Source: Rhexocercosporidium sp. MPI-PUGE-AT-0058 (taxonomy: Eukaryota; Ascomycota; Leotiomycetes; Helotiales). From it: a stretch of 64,000 bases of DNA. Both the position numbers and the translations under genes were made by a program. The notes under the pieces are model-generated. The model saw only the letters and a list, made by a program, of their open reading frames with translations, did no database searches and was not told where the DNA came from. Within the stretch, counting starts at the first letter, position 1, and each line of letters starts with the position of its first letter. Shown piece by piece: positions 21,001-32,667 of this stretch. The stretch lies in the NCBI GenBank assembly GCA_020746875.1, contig JAGTJL010000016.1, positions 248,001 through 312,000 on the forward strand. Reading direction: 5' to 3'.

Positions 21001-24000
21001 AAAAAGAGGTGCTGACTCAATTAATGCTCTGTTCGATGTTGCGGGACGCTTGTTCCTGTCCGGAGGCTCTATCGATCTCGCCAAAGTCAATAGCGATTCC
21101 AAGGTTCCAGAAACGTTGAGTCCTTCCATCATTGTAGACCTACCCAATTACGTTTGGAACCATGGGACTCGATATTGGCATGAGAGCGATGCCAGCAAGG
21201 ATTGGAGATATAAGCCATTTGTTCACCATGATCTCCTGGGCTCCAAGATCCTTGGATCTGCTTGGTCATCTCCAACATTCTCTAAAGTTCTCGACCTCAA
21301 GGACTTGCCATGGTTGAAAGACCACAAGATGGGGCCGGATACCGTCTTTCCTGCAGCTGGATTCTGTGCAATGGCCGTCGAGGCACTATTTCAAAGCACG
21401 CTGGTCACTCGACCAGTGGAAGGAATCTCAAATGCGAATCAACTGGGGTATCGCCTGCGCAATGTCAGATTCGACAATGCCCTTGTTCTGGAAGAGAACG
21501 AGCAGCAGAAGATCCGAACCATCTTATCCCCTCATTCAGTAGGGGTCAAGAGTCCATGGTTCCAATTCAGAGTAACTTCCACCGTGGATGATGTTACAAG
21601 AGAACATTCCTCTGGTCTGATCCGGTTGGAAGCGACCGAAACAGAACGGGTGACTGGGTCGGGCGCAGAACCTCTCAAAAACACTTCTCCAGGGCGTCTT
21701 TGGTACAAAGCCATGTCAGATGCAGGTTACGGCTTTGGTTTGCTCTTTCAGAAACATCTTGAGATTGAATCGACATCTGGTAAGCGGTCGAGTCGTTCGT
21801 TCGTTGATCTCAGTCCGCCGCCCTCGGCTTGGACTCAATCGCCATATCCATTACATCCAGTATGTATGGATGGTTGTTTCCAAACAGTCACTCCATCATT
21901 GGTCGCTGGAATCCGATCAAACATAAAGTCAGTATTGATCCCTGCTGTCATCGATGATCTTATCATCTTCCCGAGTTCGTCACACTCGGAACGCGGTGTT
22001 TCAATCACCAGCTCTGAATACGTCGGTAAAGGGAGCCCCGACGACGACAAGAACTACCTTTCGAACTGTACGGTTCATGATGCAGATTCGAAAGCGGTGC
22101 TCTTGCGTCTAAGTGGCCTTCGGTACCACCGTCTCGACACTGGTGCAAATTCTCTGGCTGCTCATACATTCAACAGCGTTTCTTGGAAGCCGGATATAAC
22201 TCTCCTATCCCCGCATTATATCGCGCGGAAGAACAACTCGGATGAGAATCTTCAGGAGTTGATTGATTTGGTTGCACACAAAAAGCCTGGACTGTCAATC
22301 TTCGAAGTCAATCTTGATAGCGACGACGTTACAGCATTGTGGTTCGACCATGGCGACGATCGCCTCCGGGGAGCGTATCGCAGTTATTCCTTTGGCTCTA
22401 CAAGCGCTACCGCATTGGTCAATGTCCAGTCCGAGCTTGGATCTCACAGAGACTCGACTTTCTCCTTGATAGATTTGTCGAAGCTTGATTTTCAACGACC
22501 AGACGACCTTGTTGATCTACTCCTGGTCAAATCAAGTTCACTCCTCCCTCAGATTGCATCGAAAGTTATTGGCAATGCAAGCAGCCTGCTTGCGGAAGGG
22601 GGTTATTTCTTGTTGGTGGTGTCTGAACCAAATGCCAACATCATCACAAATGGTTGGGCACCATCTGAGGAGCTAGAGAGTTTGATCGAGAGTAACAATT
22701 TGGAGAAACTACACACGTTCCACAGCAGAGACAAGACGTTGTACCTGTCACGTGCGCCGACACCTTTGAGTGCATCTACTCCTGAGATCAGGGTGTTGAA
22801 TTTTGGACAGCCTTCACCTTTGAGCTCTGCTATCAAAGCTGCACTGCAATCAGAGGGCCATCGGAGTCATGATCATCATGTCAACACGCCCATTCCGCAA
22901 GGGGACATTGCCCTGGTACTCGAGGAGCTGTCTCAACCATTATTGACGAACATTGACGAAGATCGCTGGAACAGTATCAAGGATGTCATCACGCAGCGCC
23001 AGAAAGTTCTCTGGGTGACAAATGGATCGCAGTTCAAGATTACAGAACCAAATCTATCACTTGTGCATGGCTTTTTCAGAACCATTCGAGCAGAAGATCC
23101 TGGGTTGAGTCTGACAACACTGGATATTGAGTCACCTACAAAGCCTGAAAGTGTTTCAGCGATCTCTGCGACCCTCAAAGCATTGGCATATCCCGCACCT
23201 AAGCTTCGGATAGATAGCGAATTCGCCGAGCGCGATGGAGTTATCTATGTGAGCAGAATCTTACCAGATGTTCGCGTCAACGCATTCAAGAATGCACAAT
23301 CCATCGGTCGAGAACTGGAAGTGGCTTCACTTCATTCTCGGTCCAGCTGTGTTCGACTTGTCGCAGAGCGTCTTGGTACTCTGGATTCTCTTGTTTTTGC
23401 AGAGATCGCCCCAGTAGAGCTGCCTGTAAAAGAAAATTGTGTCGAGGTGGAGATTTTCGCGGCGGGCCTCAACTTCAAGGTGAGCTTGACGTTCTGCTTG
23501 GTGATTTATGCTAATAAGTGTAGGACGTCGCTGTTACAATGGGAATCGTTCCAGAGAATGAGCGCTTACTTGGCTTGGAGGGAGCTGGTATCGTGCGACG
23601 TGTCGCATCCGACGTGACAAAATACAAGCCAGGTGACCGAGTGGTCGTTTTCGAGAAAGGTACCTTTGCAAACAGGATCCAAGTCACAACTGAGCGCACT
23701 CATCATATTCCGGATGATCTATCCTTCGAAGTATGTCGATTGACACCTTCAAAAATCTCTACTGACATTGCTAGGATGCTTCAACTATCACGGGCGTTTA
23801 CTTGACATCTCTCTATTGTCTCTTCAACCTTGGCAATCTCCAAAAGGGAAAGGTAATGATCCACGCACAGATCTCGTACAATAAGCTAACCTCAAAGTCC
23901 GTCCTGATCCACTCTGCTGCCGGCGGGATCGGTATATCTGCGATTAGGCTTGCTCAATACAAGCAGGCGGAGGTAAAACGATCCATCCCAATCTTTAGCG

Positions 24001-25762
24001 AAGCTCACAGTAGTAGATCTATGTCACAGTCGGTACTGAAGACAAACGTAAGTTCCTCGAAGAAGAATTTGGCATCCCACGCACACGAATGTTCTCGTCG
24101 AGGTCAACAAATTTTGCCAAGGAAATCCTCGCAGCTACCAAAGGTCGTGGCATCGATGTTATCCTCAACTCCTTGACTGGAGAATTGCTCGACGAGTCTT
24201 GGAGGATTTGCGCCGATGGTGGAACCATGGTAGAGATTGGCAAGCGTGATATTCTTGATCGCAACCAACTTTCTATGGAACCATTTGATCGTAATTGCTC
24301 CTTCAGAGCTCTTGACTTTTCTCACAAGCACATTACTGATGCTTTGATCGCTGAGTGAGTGGATCTTCGCAACTACGTGATGTCTTGGCTAACGAGCAAT
24401 AGCCTCCTCTCTCGGATCTTCGACTTGTACAGCCAGGGCCATGTAAAGGCTGTTCACCCAATCAGGACGTTCTCGTTTGCTGATATAGCGTCTGCGTTTG
24501 CATTCATGCGCTCGGGCAAGCACATTGGCAAGATTGTCGTCACCAATAGTCAAGAAGAAGACGTCCAGGTTCCGATTCGACCTGCTCTGAAGGTTCTTGC
24601 TCTCAAACAAGATGCCGCATACTTCATTGTTGGAGGCTTGAAGGGATTGTGTGGGAGTCTGGCAATATCTTTGGCTCAGCGCGGTGCTCGCAAACTCATC
24701 GTAATGTCACGCAGCGGGATCACGGATGAGCATTCACAAGGAATCGTTAAGGATTGCACATCTCATGGCTGCGAGGTCTACGAGGCAAGAGGAGATGTGT
24801 CGAATTTTGCGGATGTTGAAAAGGCTCTCAAGAGTGCACCAGTTCCAATCAGGGGTATCATCAACGGCTCCATGGTCTTGAGGGTAAGATATCACCTGTT
24901 CCTCGCTGTCAATGCTAAAGAATTGTAGGACAAGCCATACGAAGCGATGACCGTGGACGAATTCCACACTACGCTTGCTAGCAAGGTCAGTGGAACCTGG
25001 AATCTGCATAACGCCGCAATTCAACAGAACATCGAGTTGGATTTCTTCACCATGCTGTCCAGTATATCTGGTGTTGTTGGTCAGAAAGGCCAGGCCAACT
25101 ACGCCGCGGCCAACGTCTTCATGGACGCATTTGCATCGTACCGCCAATCCCTGAGACTTCCAGCAAACTCGACGGATCTTGGGGTGATTGAAGATGTCGG
25201 CTATGTCGCTAGTCAAGGAGGCATGCAACAGCATTTTGACAAGCGTCAGTGGACAGGCATCGACGAGAGGGTTTTGCGTGAAATTCTGGGATACTCCATC
25301 GTCCAGCAGATCGATCCGCTCGATCCAGCTACAAGTGCTCAGCTGATAACTGGAATCCCTGTTCCACAACCTGAGGATTCTGGTCTCGTCCGAGATGCTA
25401 GATTCAGTTGTCTTTTTACCCCTGAGGACTCAGGCAGTCATGCCGCAGGGAAAGGGGATGATGCGAGCAGGGATATCAAGGCTTTTGCCCTGTTGCTGCG
25501 ATCTGGCGCCGACCGTACCGTGCTAACTGCAGCTGCTGTTGACATTATTGCAAAGCAGCTCACCAAGATGCTGAGGCTCGAGGAGCTGATGGAACCTGGG
25601 AAAGCATTAACCGCGTATGGACTTGACTCGCTGGCTTCGGTCGAGTTCAGGAATTGGGTGAGGCTGGAACTGGGAGCGGAGTTGACGACGCTGGAGATTA
25701 ACAATGCACCGTCGTTGTTTTGGCTTTGCGAAAAGATTATTTCGAAGATAAAGGTTACATGA
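18088..25762 (+). CDS. Highly reducing type I polyketide synthase, KS-AT-DH-(degenerate MT)-ER-KR-ACP
   Basis: Twelve exons: 18088-18556, 18612-18729, 18780-19108, 19158-19490, 19550-20170, 20217-23479, 23524-23730, 23775-23852, 23898-23972, 24017-24354, 24403-24883 and 24929-25762, giving 2381 residues. KS: DTACSGS (Cys203), ECHGTGT (His342), [20 protein letters not shown] (Ser670). [17 protein letters not shown] (His993) and CMDGCFQ (Asp1175). The usual methyltransferase zone (about 1250-1640) is present in length, but SAM motif I is lost ([10 protein letters not shown] instead of a glycine-rich loop). ER: GLNFKDVAV and [10 protein letters not shown] (about 1811-1820). [10 protein letters not shown] (2021 on) and [11 protein letters not shown] (Tyr2162). 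ACP: GLDSL (Ser2338). It makes a reduced, probably unmethylated linear chain. It lacks TE, R or C domains, so release needs another protein; two candidate hydrolases lie immediately upstream. Confidence 0.96.
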
Positions 25763-26100
25763 TGATTCGACAGTAGAGGCATTTGAGAATCAGCGGTTTC
25801 GTTTGTAATCACAATCGATGGTCAGTGTGTTCATGTTTGGGATCTGGGTATGTCGCGAATTAGAATACATTTGATTAGATTTCTTGAGTATATAGAAATA
25901 AAACTCTTCGGATATCCTCGTCTTCACACATAATTTGGTAGATTGTTGCAAGTGCAACAACCCCCCCCCATATTTAGATCACCCCTATTTGGACCTCCCC
26001 GCTTTTTTTCACTACCTTATAAATAACACGTAATAACTCTACAACGCCCCAGCTTCTGTACAATCTTCTACAGAATTAGGGTTATATATATATATTAACT

Positions 26101-26410
26101 AACTTCTAGGTATTACTGGTTTTCTAATAAAGGATATTAACATCTCGTTCGCCTTCTGATATGCCGGGAACCTTTCTTTGTTGGACGGTGAATTAGGATA
26201 GAAATTGACTCCATTTCAAAGAAAGATTCTAATTAAACAAGACATTAGCTACATAGTCCAAGGGTCACGAATTAGGAGCGGGAAATAACTAGGATCCTCA
26301 GTGCCATGGTCATCGATCCTATCAAATTCGTAAAGTAAATATTTCGTTTTGGCAGCTTTCCTTGCTGCCCGCTGGAGACCTACTGTGAATACAGAGGCGG
26401 TCGTGGTCCG
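26101..26410 (-). pseudogene. Coding-like relic, family not recognised
   Basis: One minus-strand frame reads protein-like pieces TASVFTVGLQRAARKAAKTK, YEFDRIDDHGTEDPSYFPLL and, after stops, PSNKERFPAYQKANEMLISF. The composition and lack of frameshift suggest an old gene with a few nonsense mutations, upstream end lost. No function proposed. Confidence 0.3.
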
Positions 26411-28263
26411 TTAGTAAATCTCAATAATAATATATACAATTAATAACACAGTTAATTGGAACGATCCCTAATTACTCTCTGGTAGTTGATAGTTGGTCTT
26501 TGTGGAGGAGCGTTGAAGCGTTTGTGTTGATTTGCTGTTCCGGACTCAATCTCGCTAAGCTTCGTGGAGCTCGCTGAATGGCGAGCACTGTTGGGTAGCA
26601 AATTTGATATCTTGGAACGAGAAAGAAATTGATTAATAATCGAGGTACCACAGGGCGTGTCTAGGTTAGCTCCCGAATTGATGCAATAGCTGCGCAACCA
26701 GGGATTGTCACCTAACTATTGAGATCCCTTGACGAAAGCAAGTAATCACCCTAATCTCATGTAGATGCTTTATTGCCAAAAGATCATAAGCGTTATCCGA
26801 CATATCGAGTGACACAAACATGAATTCCAGGTTTTCTTATGAACGCTTCTGCAGTTTGAGCAATGAGCTTTCCCCAAGAAACAAAGGCCATGGGCAAACC
26901 CCCACGGGTCAGACGGGCTGGTGCAATTCTTCTCTTCTACAGATCAGCAAATGGTAGAAACGTCGCCAACTCTATTGAAAAGCTAAAAAACTTGTCGGCG
27001 ATAAACAAAACTTCCGCTATATCTTAAACAGCCCACCAGAGGGCCGAACATCGGCGAAAATGCTAGCGCTAAATGGCACAATCCTCGAATCAGAGTCATG
27101 CTGGATTGGACCTGATCTTCTAATCACACGGGAGCTTAGACTTAAATGCCAAAGACAAAACTCAAAATTCAATGGTTGTTCTGTTTGACCGTCCTGGATG
27201 GCTGTGCTTGTCATGTAGTTGATCGAAACCGGAAACAAGCCCGTAGACTAGACAACAGGTGAAAGGCATTGATTGCCGATCCATCATTCCTAACAGCGAG
27301 CTGTGACAAGTGCTGTTACGTGTGCGTCAGAATGCCAATAGCGGCAATGCAATGCTACATTCGTCCAACCCCTGTCTGGATTTGTTTCTGATATGTCTAA
27401 TTGGCGTACTCTCGTCTTGGCGATGACCAGTTTCATCTTATGGTCCAAACGGCTTTTATGCAACCTGTGTAGCCAAATTCAAGGTTTTGTTAATGTGCAG
27501 CAAATGCTCCAATTCTCCATGGAGGCAGGCATGAGGACAATTTTCTCGGATTTCTCCCATATTAAAGTGGGAAAGCCTTGAATGCAGTGCACGTCCTGGT
27601 TATGTTCATCACTCTAACGCCAGTAATCTTGGCAACATGAACTTCACCTGGAGAGGCCACCATTGAGGAAGCCTCCTTGAATGATTCCCTTGCAGCAAGT
27701 CTGTGCGTGCAGATCTGGGGAGGTCTGATCATGTTTAGGGTGTCGCTTAGCAATCGTTATGGCTCGTTTAGCTGAGCTACTCTAACTTGTTCCCCTATTT
27801 GAGTTAGTTCCTACCTACTGAAACTAGCTATGAGCTTTGCCAAAATATCTCTGCTGTTTGCCGTTGTCAAAAAGAGGCTGGCAGACGCCTTTTTTTCGCC
27901 AGATGTTTCGAGAAGGTCTCTGATGTTCGAACGGCCCTGGTCTTTGCGCGAAATAAATCCCTCGAGGATAGACAGCAGCGACAAACGTCCTTTCCGAGCT
28001 AGCCGAGCTTGTTCAGATTGATATACTAAGTAGGACTTACTGAAGATGATGTTTCTAATTAGTGGAAATGCAATGTAACAAATATTTTATAGGAAGCAAT
28101 TTGAGTATTAACTCACTGTGTCACGTGGTTTTAAGCTCTCTATAATGTCGAGCGTCTCACGCTAATAGTACGATCGATAACTATGGCATATGAAAAGCCC
28201 AAATGATAATTGAGTTCTGGAAACAATCTCATGATACATTCTAGTACAATGTTCTAGCGCAGA

Positions 28264-28410
28264 AATCGGTCTGTTTCGATGGGGAAGTCCTGACTGCGGA
28301 CCCACATATAGCTCCATTGACAAACTAAATCGTGTAGATGACGCTCTAGAGCAAGAGAGTTTGGCACCACTCGACTACGAAGTCAAAGCGTTCGATAGCA
28401 ATTCTTGGTA
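28264..28410 (+). pseudogene. Coding-like relic, family not recognised
   Basis: An open stretch reads IGLFRWGSPDCGPTYSSIDK, then NRVDDALEQESLAPLDYEVK, ending in a stop at TAG 28408-28410. It has no start and downstream pieces fall in other frames. Possibly a fragment of a degraded gene. No function proposed. Confidence 0.25.
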
Positions 28411-28790
28411 GAAGTCATGCCATGATCAAAGCTCTGCCTGACATTCGGGAGGAAGTTCCGCATCGAGCAAGCTGCCGTGGTCGTTCCTGTCCACCAGCCA
28501 ATCAGGGGCGGATTGCCTTTTACAACATAGTTTCAGCCAAGTTCAGACCACTTCAAGAGGCTGAGAGCTAATCGTTTCTGCCGCTAGTCACTTGATGCTA
28601 TGAAAGCCGCATTGTTTACTTGGATGTCTCCGCCACCTACCCCACAATCGAGCAATGTACATCTGTCATATATGTTTTAGACCGGCCCCATGTCTTCATC
28701 TGTTTATTTTATTTGACAGGCCTCCTTGACCTTGTCGTCAGAAGTATTTATTTTTTCAGACACAGGTTCAAGGGTCGACGAGCAAGTACA

Positions 28791-30387
28791 ATGTCGAGCT
28801 CCATACCCACAGAGTTCGTGCCGTACTTTACTGGCGAGAAGACGGACGACAGCTCGCTCGAATCAGCAATCATAAACATCAACAGTATATTTATTAGCCT
28901 TATAATTTGTACCACCGGGCTACGGTTCTGGGTCAGATTTCACATGCTTCGGTCTGGAGGGCTTGATGATAGTAGGTCACTTCAAGCTGCACTGCTTTTA
29001 TTTCAGATGCTGATGTCTTCTATAGTTCTCCTGTTGGTGGCTGTTATCTTCTCTGTCTTCTTGTCAGCATCAGCTCTGGTTGGGGAATCATTTGGTCTTG
29101 GAAGGCACGTCTGGAACCTAGGCTCTGGCTCGCCCACCTCGATTCTAACCAGCCTCTCGAAAGTCGTGAAGTCACTGTACGGGTGCTACCTTGCGTACAC
29201 CACTTCTATCACATTCACAAAACTATCCATAATATCAACCTATGTTCGCTTTTTACCGAAGGGACTCGCACGTAAGATAAACTTCGGCCTTGGCATCATA
29301 ATCCTACTCTTCTGGATCAGCTCCATCTTCGCTATTATATTCCAGTGCGTGCCCGCTCAATCCGCTTGGGACTACAGCGTCAAGGGAGAGTGCTATTCGA
29401 TCAAGAATTTATTCTTTGCTTTATCGACCTTCAATGTTATTACTGACATCCTGCTGTGCATTCTCCCGATCCCTCTATTATGGTCGCTAAAAATGCCGAA
29501 AGCCCAAAGGGCTGTGTTGTGTCTCCTTTTCTGCATGGGAACATTGTGAGTGGAATGAATCTCCACATTTTCGATGATTCCAGCTTGTGATCAGGACTGC
29601 CCAGGCTGACTCTTTGAAGTGCTTCAGTTGCAAGTATTTTACGGATCACTCATTTGGATCACCTGGACAGCTTGGATATCTCATGTGAGTTGCCTCTTAC
29701 TTACTACATTGTCCTCCATCTGTCCTGATCAAATCTTCAATAGTTAAAACTGTGGAGCCCATGAACTGGTCCATAGTAGAAGCAGATGTTGGAATCATTT
29801 GCGTCGCACTTTCAGCACTCAGACCATTGGTCAAACGGATCGTCCCAAACCACTTCCAACAAAATTCCAGGATTTCAACCCCGGCTTCGTGTGAAACTCT
29901 ACAAACTACAACTATCTTTACATTCAAATCGAGGACCTTGCAACTAAATGCTATGGTACAGAATCCTCCTTTGGCTAGAAAAGGTTCCGTCGTCTCTTCG
30001 AGAAGCGAAATTTTTGTACAGAGGTCTTTCGAAGTAAAGGACCTGCCAGCCACACCCACCGCGGTGAAAGAACTTCCACCCTTGCCAGACAAGATACAGC
30101 TGCCAGTAATACCCCCTATGGTCCACCAAAAAGAGTGTGGCAGACACAGTGTTGTGGGGATGTTTACGGTCGACTTTCTGGATACAACATCCGCTGAGGA
30201 CTCTGACGAGTATACCGTTGAAGACGACTCGTTGACAGATGAAGAGTATGTTTTTGAAGAAGATGAGACGATACCTGAAGAGGATATACGAAGAGCTGAG
30301 GGCTCGACGGATTTTGGGTGTGTCTCGGGTAAGGATGAAGCCAGGGGGAGGAACCGACGACGCATGAGGACGATACATCGACAGTGA
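28791..30387 (+). CDS. Fungal rhodopsin-like (PTH11-type without CFEM) integral membrane protein
   Basis: Exons 28791-29545, 29620-29684 and 29744-30387 give 487 residues. Seven hydrophobic segments lie in the first two thirds. Landmarks of the fungal rhodopsin-domain family are ITFTKLSIISTYVRF, FQCVPAQSAWD, CYSIKNLFFALSTFNVITD, LCILPIPLLW and, after splicing, ASVASILRITHLDHLDSLDI followed by NWSIVEADVGIIC. The C-terminal 180 residues are cytosolic, Pro/Ser- and acid-rich. Proteins of this family sit in the plasma membrane, and some resemble G-protein-coupled receptors; ligand and role here are unknown. The frame extends upstream without ATG, so the Met at 28791 is taken as start. It stands between the PKS cluster and the RiPP locus and need not belong to either. 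Confidence 0.85.
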
Positions 30388-31382
30388 CTTCTCTGAACAT
30401 GTGCCGTCACGACTCATGATTTCAATGTGTGGATTACATCTTGTTATATGAAGATATGGGATTTCGGAGGTAAGGATTATTGGGATTGATTTGACGAATG
30501 GATATACCCTGGACCTATCAGCAGTCGGCGAATCGACACAACGACAACCCTGTGAGGGAACTAAACGATGATGGAGAACAGGCAAATGCCAGATGCGCCA
30601 TTAAATAGACAACTGTACATAGACCAGCGCAAGCTAGAAAGAAAATTAACAACAGTAAGATACGACTTCGTACGACAGAGATGAGCTAGCGCCCCCTCGC
30701 TCAAGATTAAGACCGTGGTCAGTGGAAGTTTCCTCAGCTGAAATTATCATGCCACTTCAGCCTGCACAATAGAGTGGGACTATCTCCGCCAAGGTCACAA
30801 AGCCAAACCCTTTTGGGTGCGTTTCGTCTAGCAGGTAGTTCCTCGATCAGGACCCCACCAATGGTCACCAGCCAATTACGAGCATGTCACGATTACAGAC
30901 GCTGCCCATCGGAAGCTGGCATGGTTTGGATACCGTCAAATTGAGGCTGAAGGTTGACGATTTCCGAATCTTTAGCGTTGTGAGAACGAATCGGGTGCCG
31001 CCCGCCTTGACATCGCATCAGGTAAGCAGCGTTTGAGGTTGACATTGAAAACACGACATTGAAACATCTCTTGCGATGCCTAGATCTACGTCATCTACGT
31101 TTGTTTCGATCTCGTCCAAGAGGACAAGGCAATAAATTTGAGCTTTCTGTGATCCTGTTGAGACGACTGAGAATAGTGAATTCTCCGATATCGAAGTTCA
31201 GAGGTAGCATGCCGTATTATCCATTACGAATCTAGCCTCCAAGTGAAGGAAATTGAAATGGGCGGAGGACCAGAATGGAAGAAGCACGAGGTGGAAGAAG
31301 CAGAAGAAGGAAGTGCGCAAATATCCAGATCAATATTTATCCTCGGAGCAAAAATGCTAATATTGCAGCCACAGCTGGATGT
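30388..31382. other. Intergenic, no gene supported
   Basis: About 1 kb. The plus strand near 30770-30990 holds protein-like shreds in shifting frames (for example WDYLRQGHKAKPFWVRF), suggesting a very old relic. A purine-rich stretch lies at 31255-31320. Confidence 0.4.
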
Positions 31383-32358
31383 ATGTCACCCAAATCTGGG
31401 CCAAAGTACATATTCTCCTTGTATGTGATATTTGATTTCAACGGAAAAGTACTTTACAAGAAGCTGATTGTTGGTAATGTAAAGCGGTGATTCATACACA
31501 TCCACCAATTTCGACATCAATGGGCCACAGCCGTGCCCCGAGAACCCGCTTGGAAATACTGACCTCGGAAATCATCAAACCAGCGCCCAAGGCCCGGTCT
31601 GGATTGAATTTCTGACGACAAAATACAATACGGATCCGGTACTGACCTACAACTTTGCAGTTGGCGGAGCTTCGATTCCAGATAATTACACTTATCAAGT
31701 GGAAAATCTGTACCAGCCAAAGTATACCAGAGAAAGATTCTGGCACGGTTCTCAGACTTTGTTCACTTCCTGGATTGGAATCAACGACGTCAGCGACGCT
31801 GTAGGTACCTTCCAGAACCTTGCTGATTTTGACCGTTGGACGCACCTTGACTAACTTTCCGTCTGTTGTGTAGTGGATCCATAAGGACATGTCCATGCTA
31901 CTGAGAAGACTTGACCAGTACACAGATCTCCTTGAACAACTGTGGGATACTGGGGCAAGAAACTTCCTCATTGTGAATAACCCGCCACTAGACAGAAGTC
32001 CCTTCATCCAAGGCGGCGATGAAAAGTCGATTGCTCACTACGCTGCCTGTATCAAAGTCTTCAATGACAATTTACCCAAGCACGTGGTTGCATTCCAGGA
32101 CAAGCATCCAGATGTAAGTCGAGACCTCAATGGTCCATACATTGCTGACGGCTGAAGGGCACGGTCCTGCTATATGATGTCCACAAGTTCTTTTCAAAAG
32201 TGTTGGATGATCCAAAGGCGTATGGCTTCAAAGACAACATCAGCGAGGACGAAGACGGCTGCATGTGGTCGGGAAGCTTCCACATCCGTACTGGGCTCGA
32301 TGATGTTATTGCGATGGATATGGCAAAGACTGTTGCTAAGTTCAGCTTTATAGCATGA
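31383..32358 (+). CDS. GDSL/SGNH (CE16-like) esterase, possibly impaired
   Basis: Exons 31383-31420, 31485-31800, 31874-32113 and 32158-32358 give 264 residues. Block I FSFGDSYT (Ser16) is formed across the first 64-nt intron. Block II is NFAVGGASI, block III is GINDVSDA (Asn113), and block V contains the His of GSFH (His240). The fungal CE16 pattern has Asp three residues before that His; here it is Gly237, so the charge-relay Asp is not evident. Unlike most family members the model has no signal peptide. A missing upstream exon is possible, since TTGCAG at 31363-31368 could be an acceptor. The gene converges on the RiPP precursor gene 309 bases away. It could hydrolyse an ester in that pathway, or be an unrelated, decaying secreted esterase. 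Confidence 0.7.
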
Positions 32359-32667
32359 GCTGAGTTCTTTATTGTACATTCAAAGTCCAAACAATGTGTC
32401 AAATTCAGGGCCAGACACAAACTAGGGTATGAGAGGAATGTACGTCAATCTTTTGCGAGGTCGTTTTGCGGAGGGGGCTTCACTCGCCAAAAGACTTCAC
32501 GGCAGTGCATCGTACTCCTCGTCGTGGAACGAAGTGGGCTGGATGACAGCACACGATCGGGAATATGATTTGTGTATTTTGCTTCTTTTAGAGCAAAGAG
32601 TTGTGCGCTTTATCTCTAGATAGATCCTGCTTCCTCAACCTGAGGTTTCCATTCACGAATGGTCCTT
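32359..32667. other. 309-base convergent spacer between esterase and RiPP precursor
   Basis: Contains the two 3' flanks. No gene or RNA recognised. Confidence 0.5.

Larger units (their letters stand above)
25763..28790. other. Three-kilobase accessory gap with relics only
   Basis: Partly AT-rich, with a C(10) run near 25961-25970 and the Fot1-end-like decamer CTATTTGGAC at 25985-25994. Short frames at 26452-26697 (minus), 27017-27238 (minus), 27562-27753 (minus) and 27830-28021 (plus) match nothing I know. Two better coding-like relics are listed separately. Confidence 0.5.

Noticed and set aside
22195..23400. Active C-methyltransferase domain in the PKS
   Set aside because: The SAM-binding glycine motif is absent; only the length of the region remains.
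28620..28790. Longer N-terminus for the rhodopsin-like protein
   Set aside because: The upstream frame opens with TTG, not ATG; the Met at 28791 fits the family start better.
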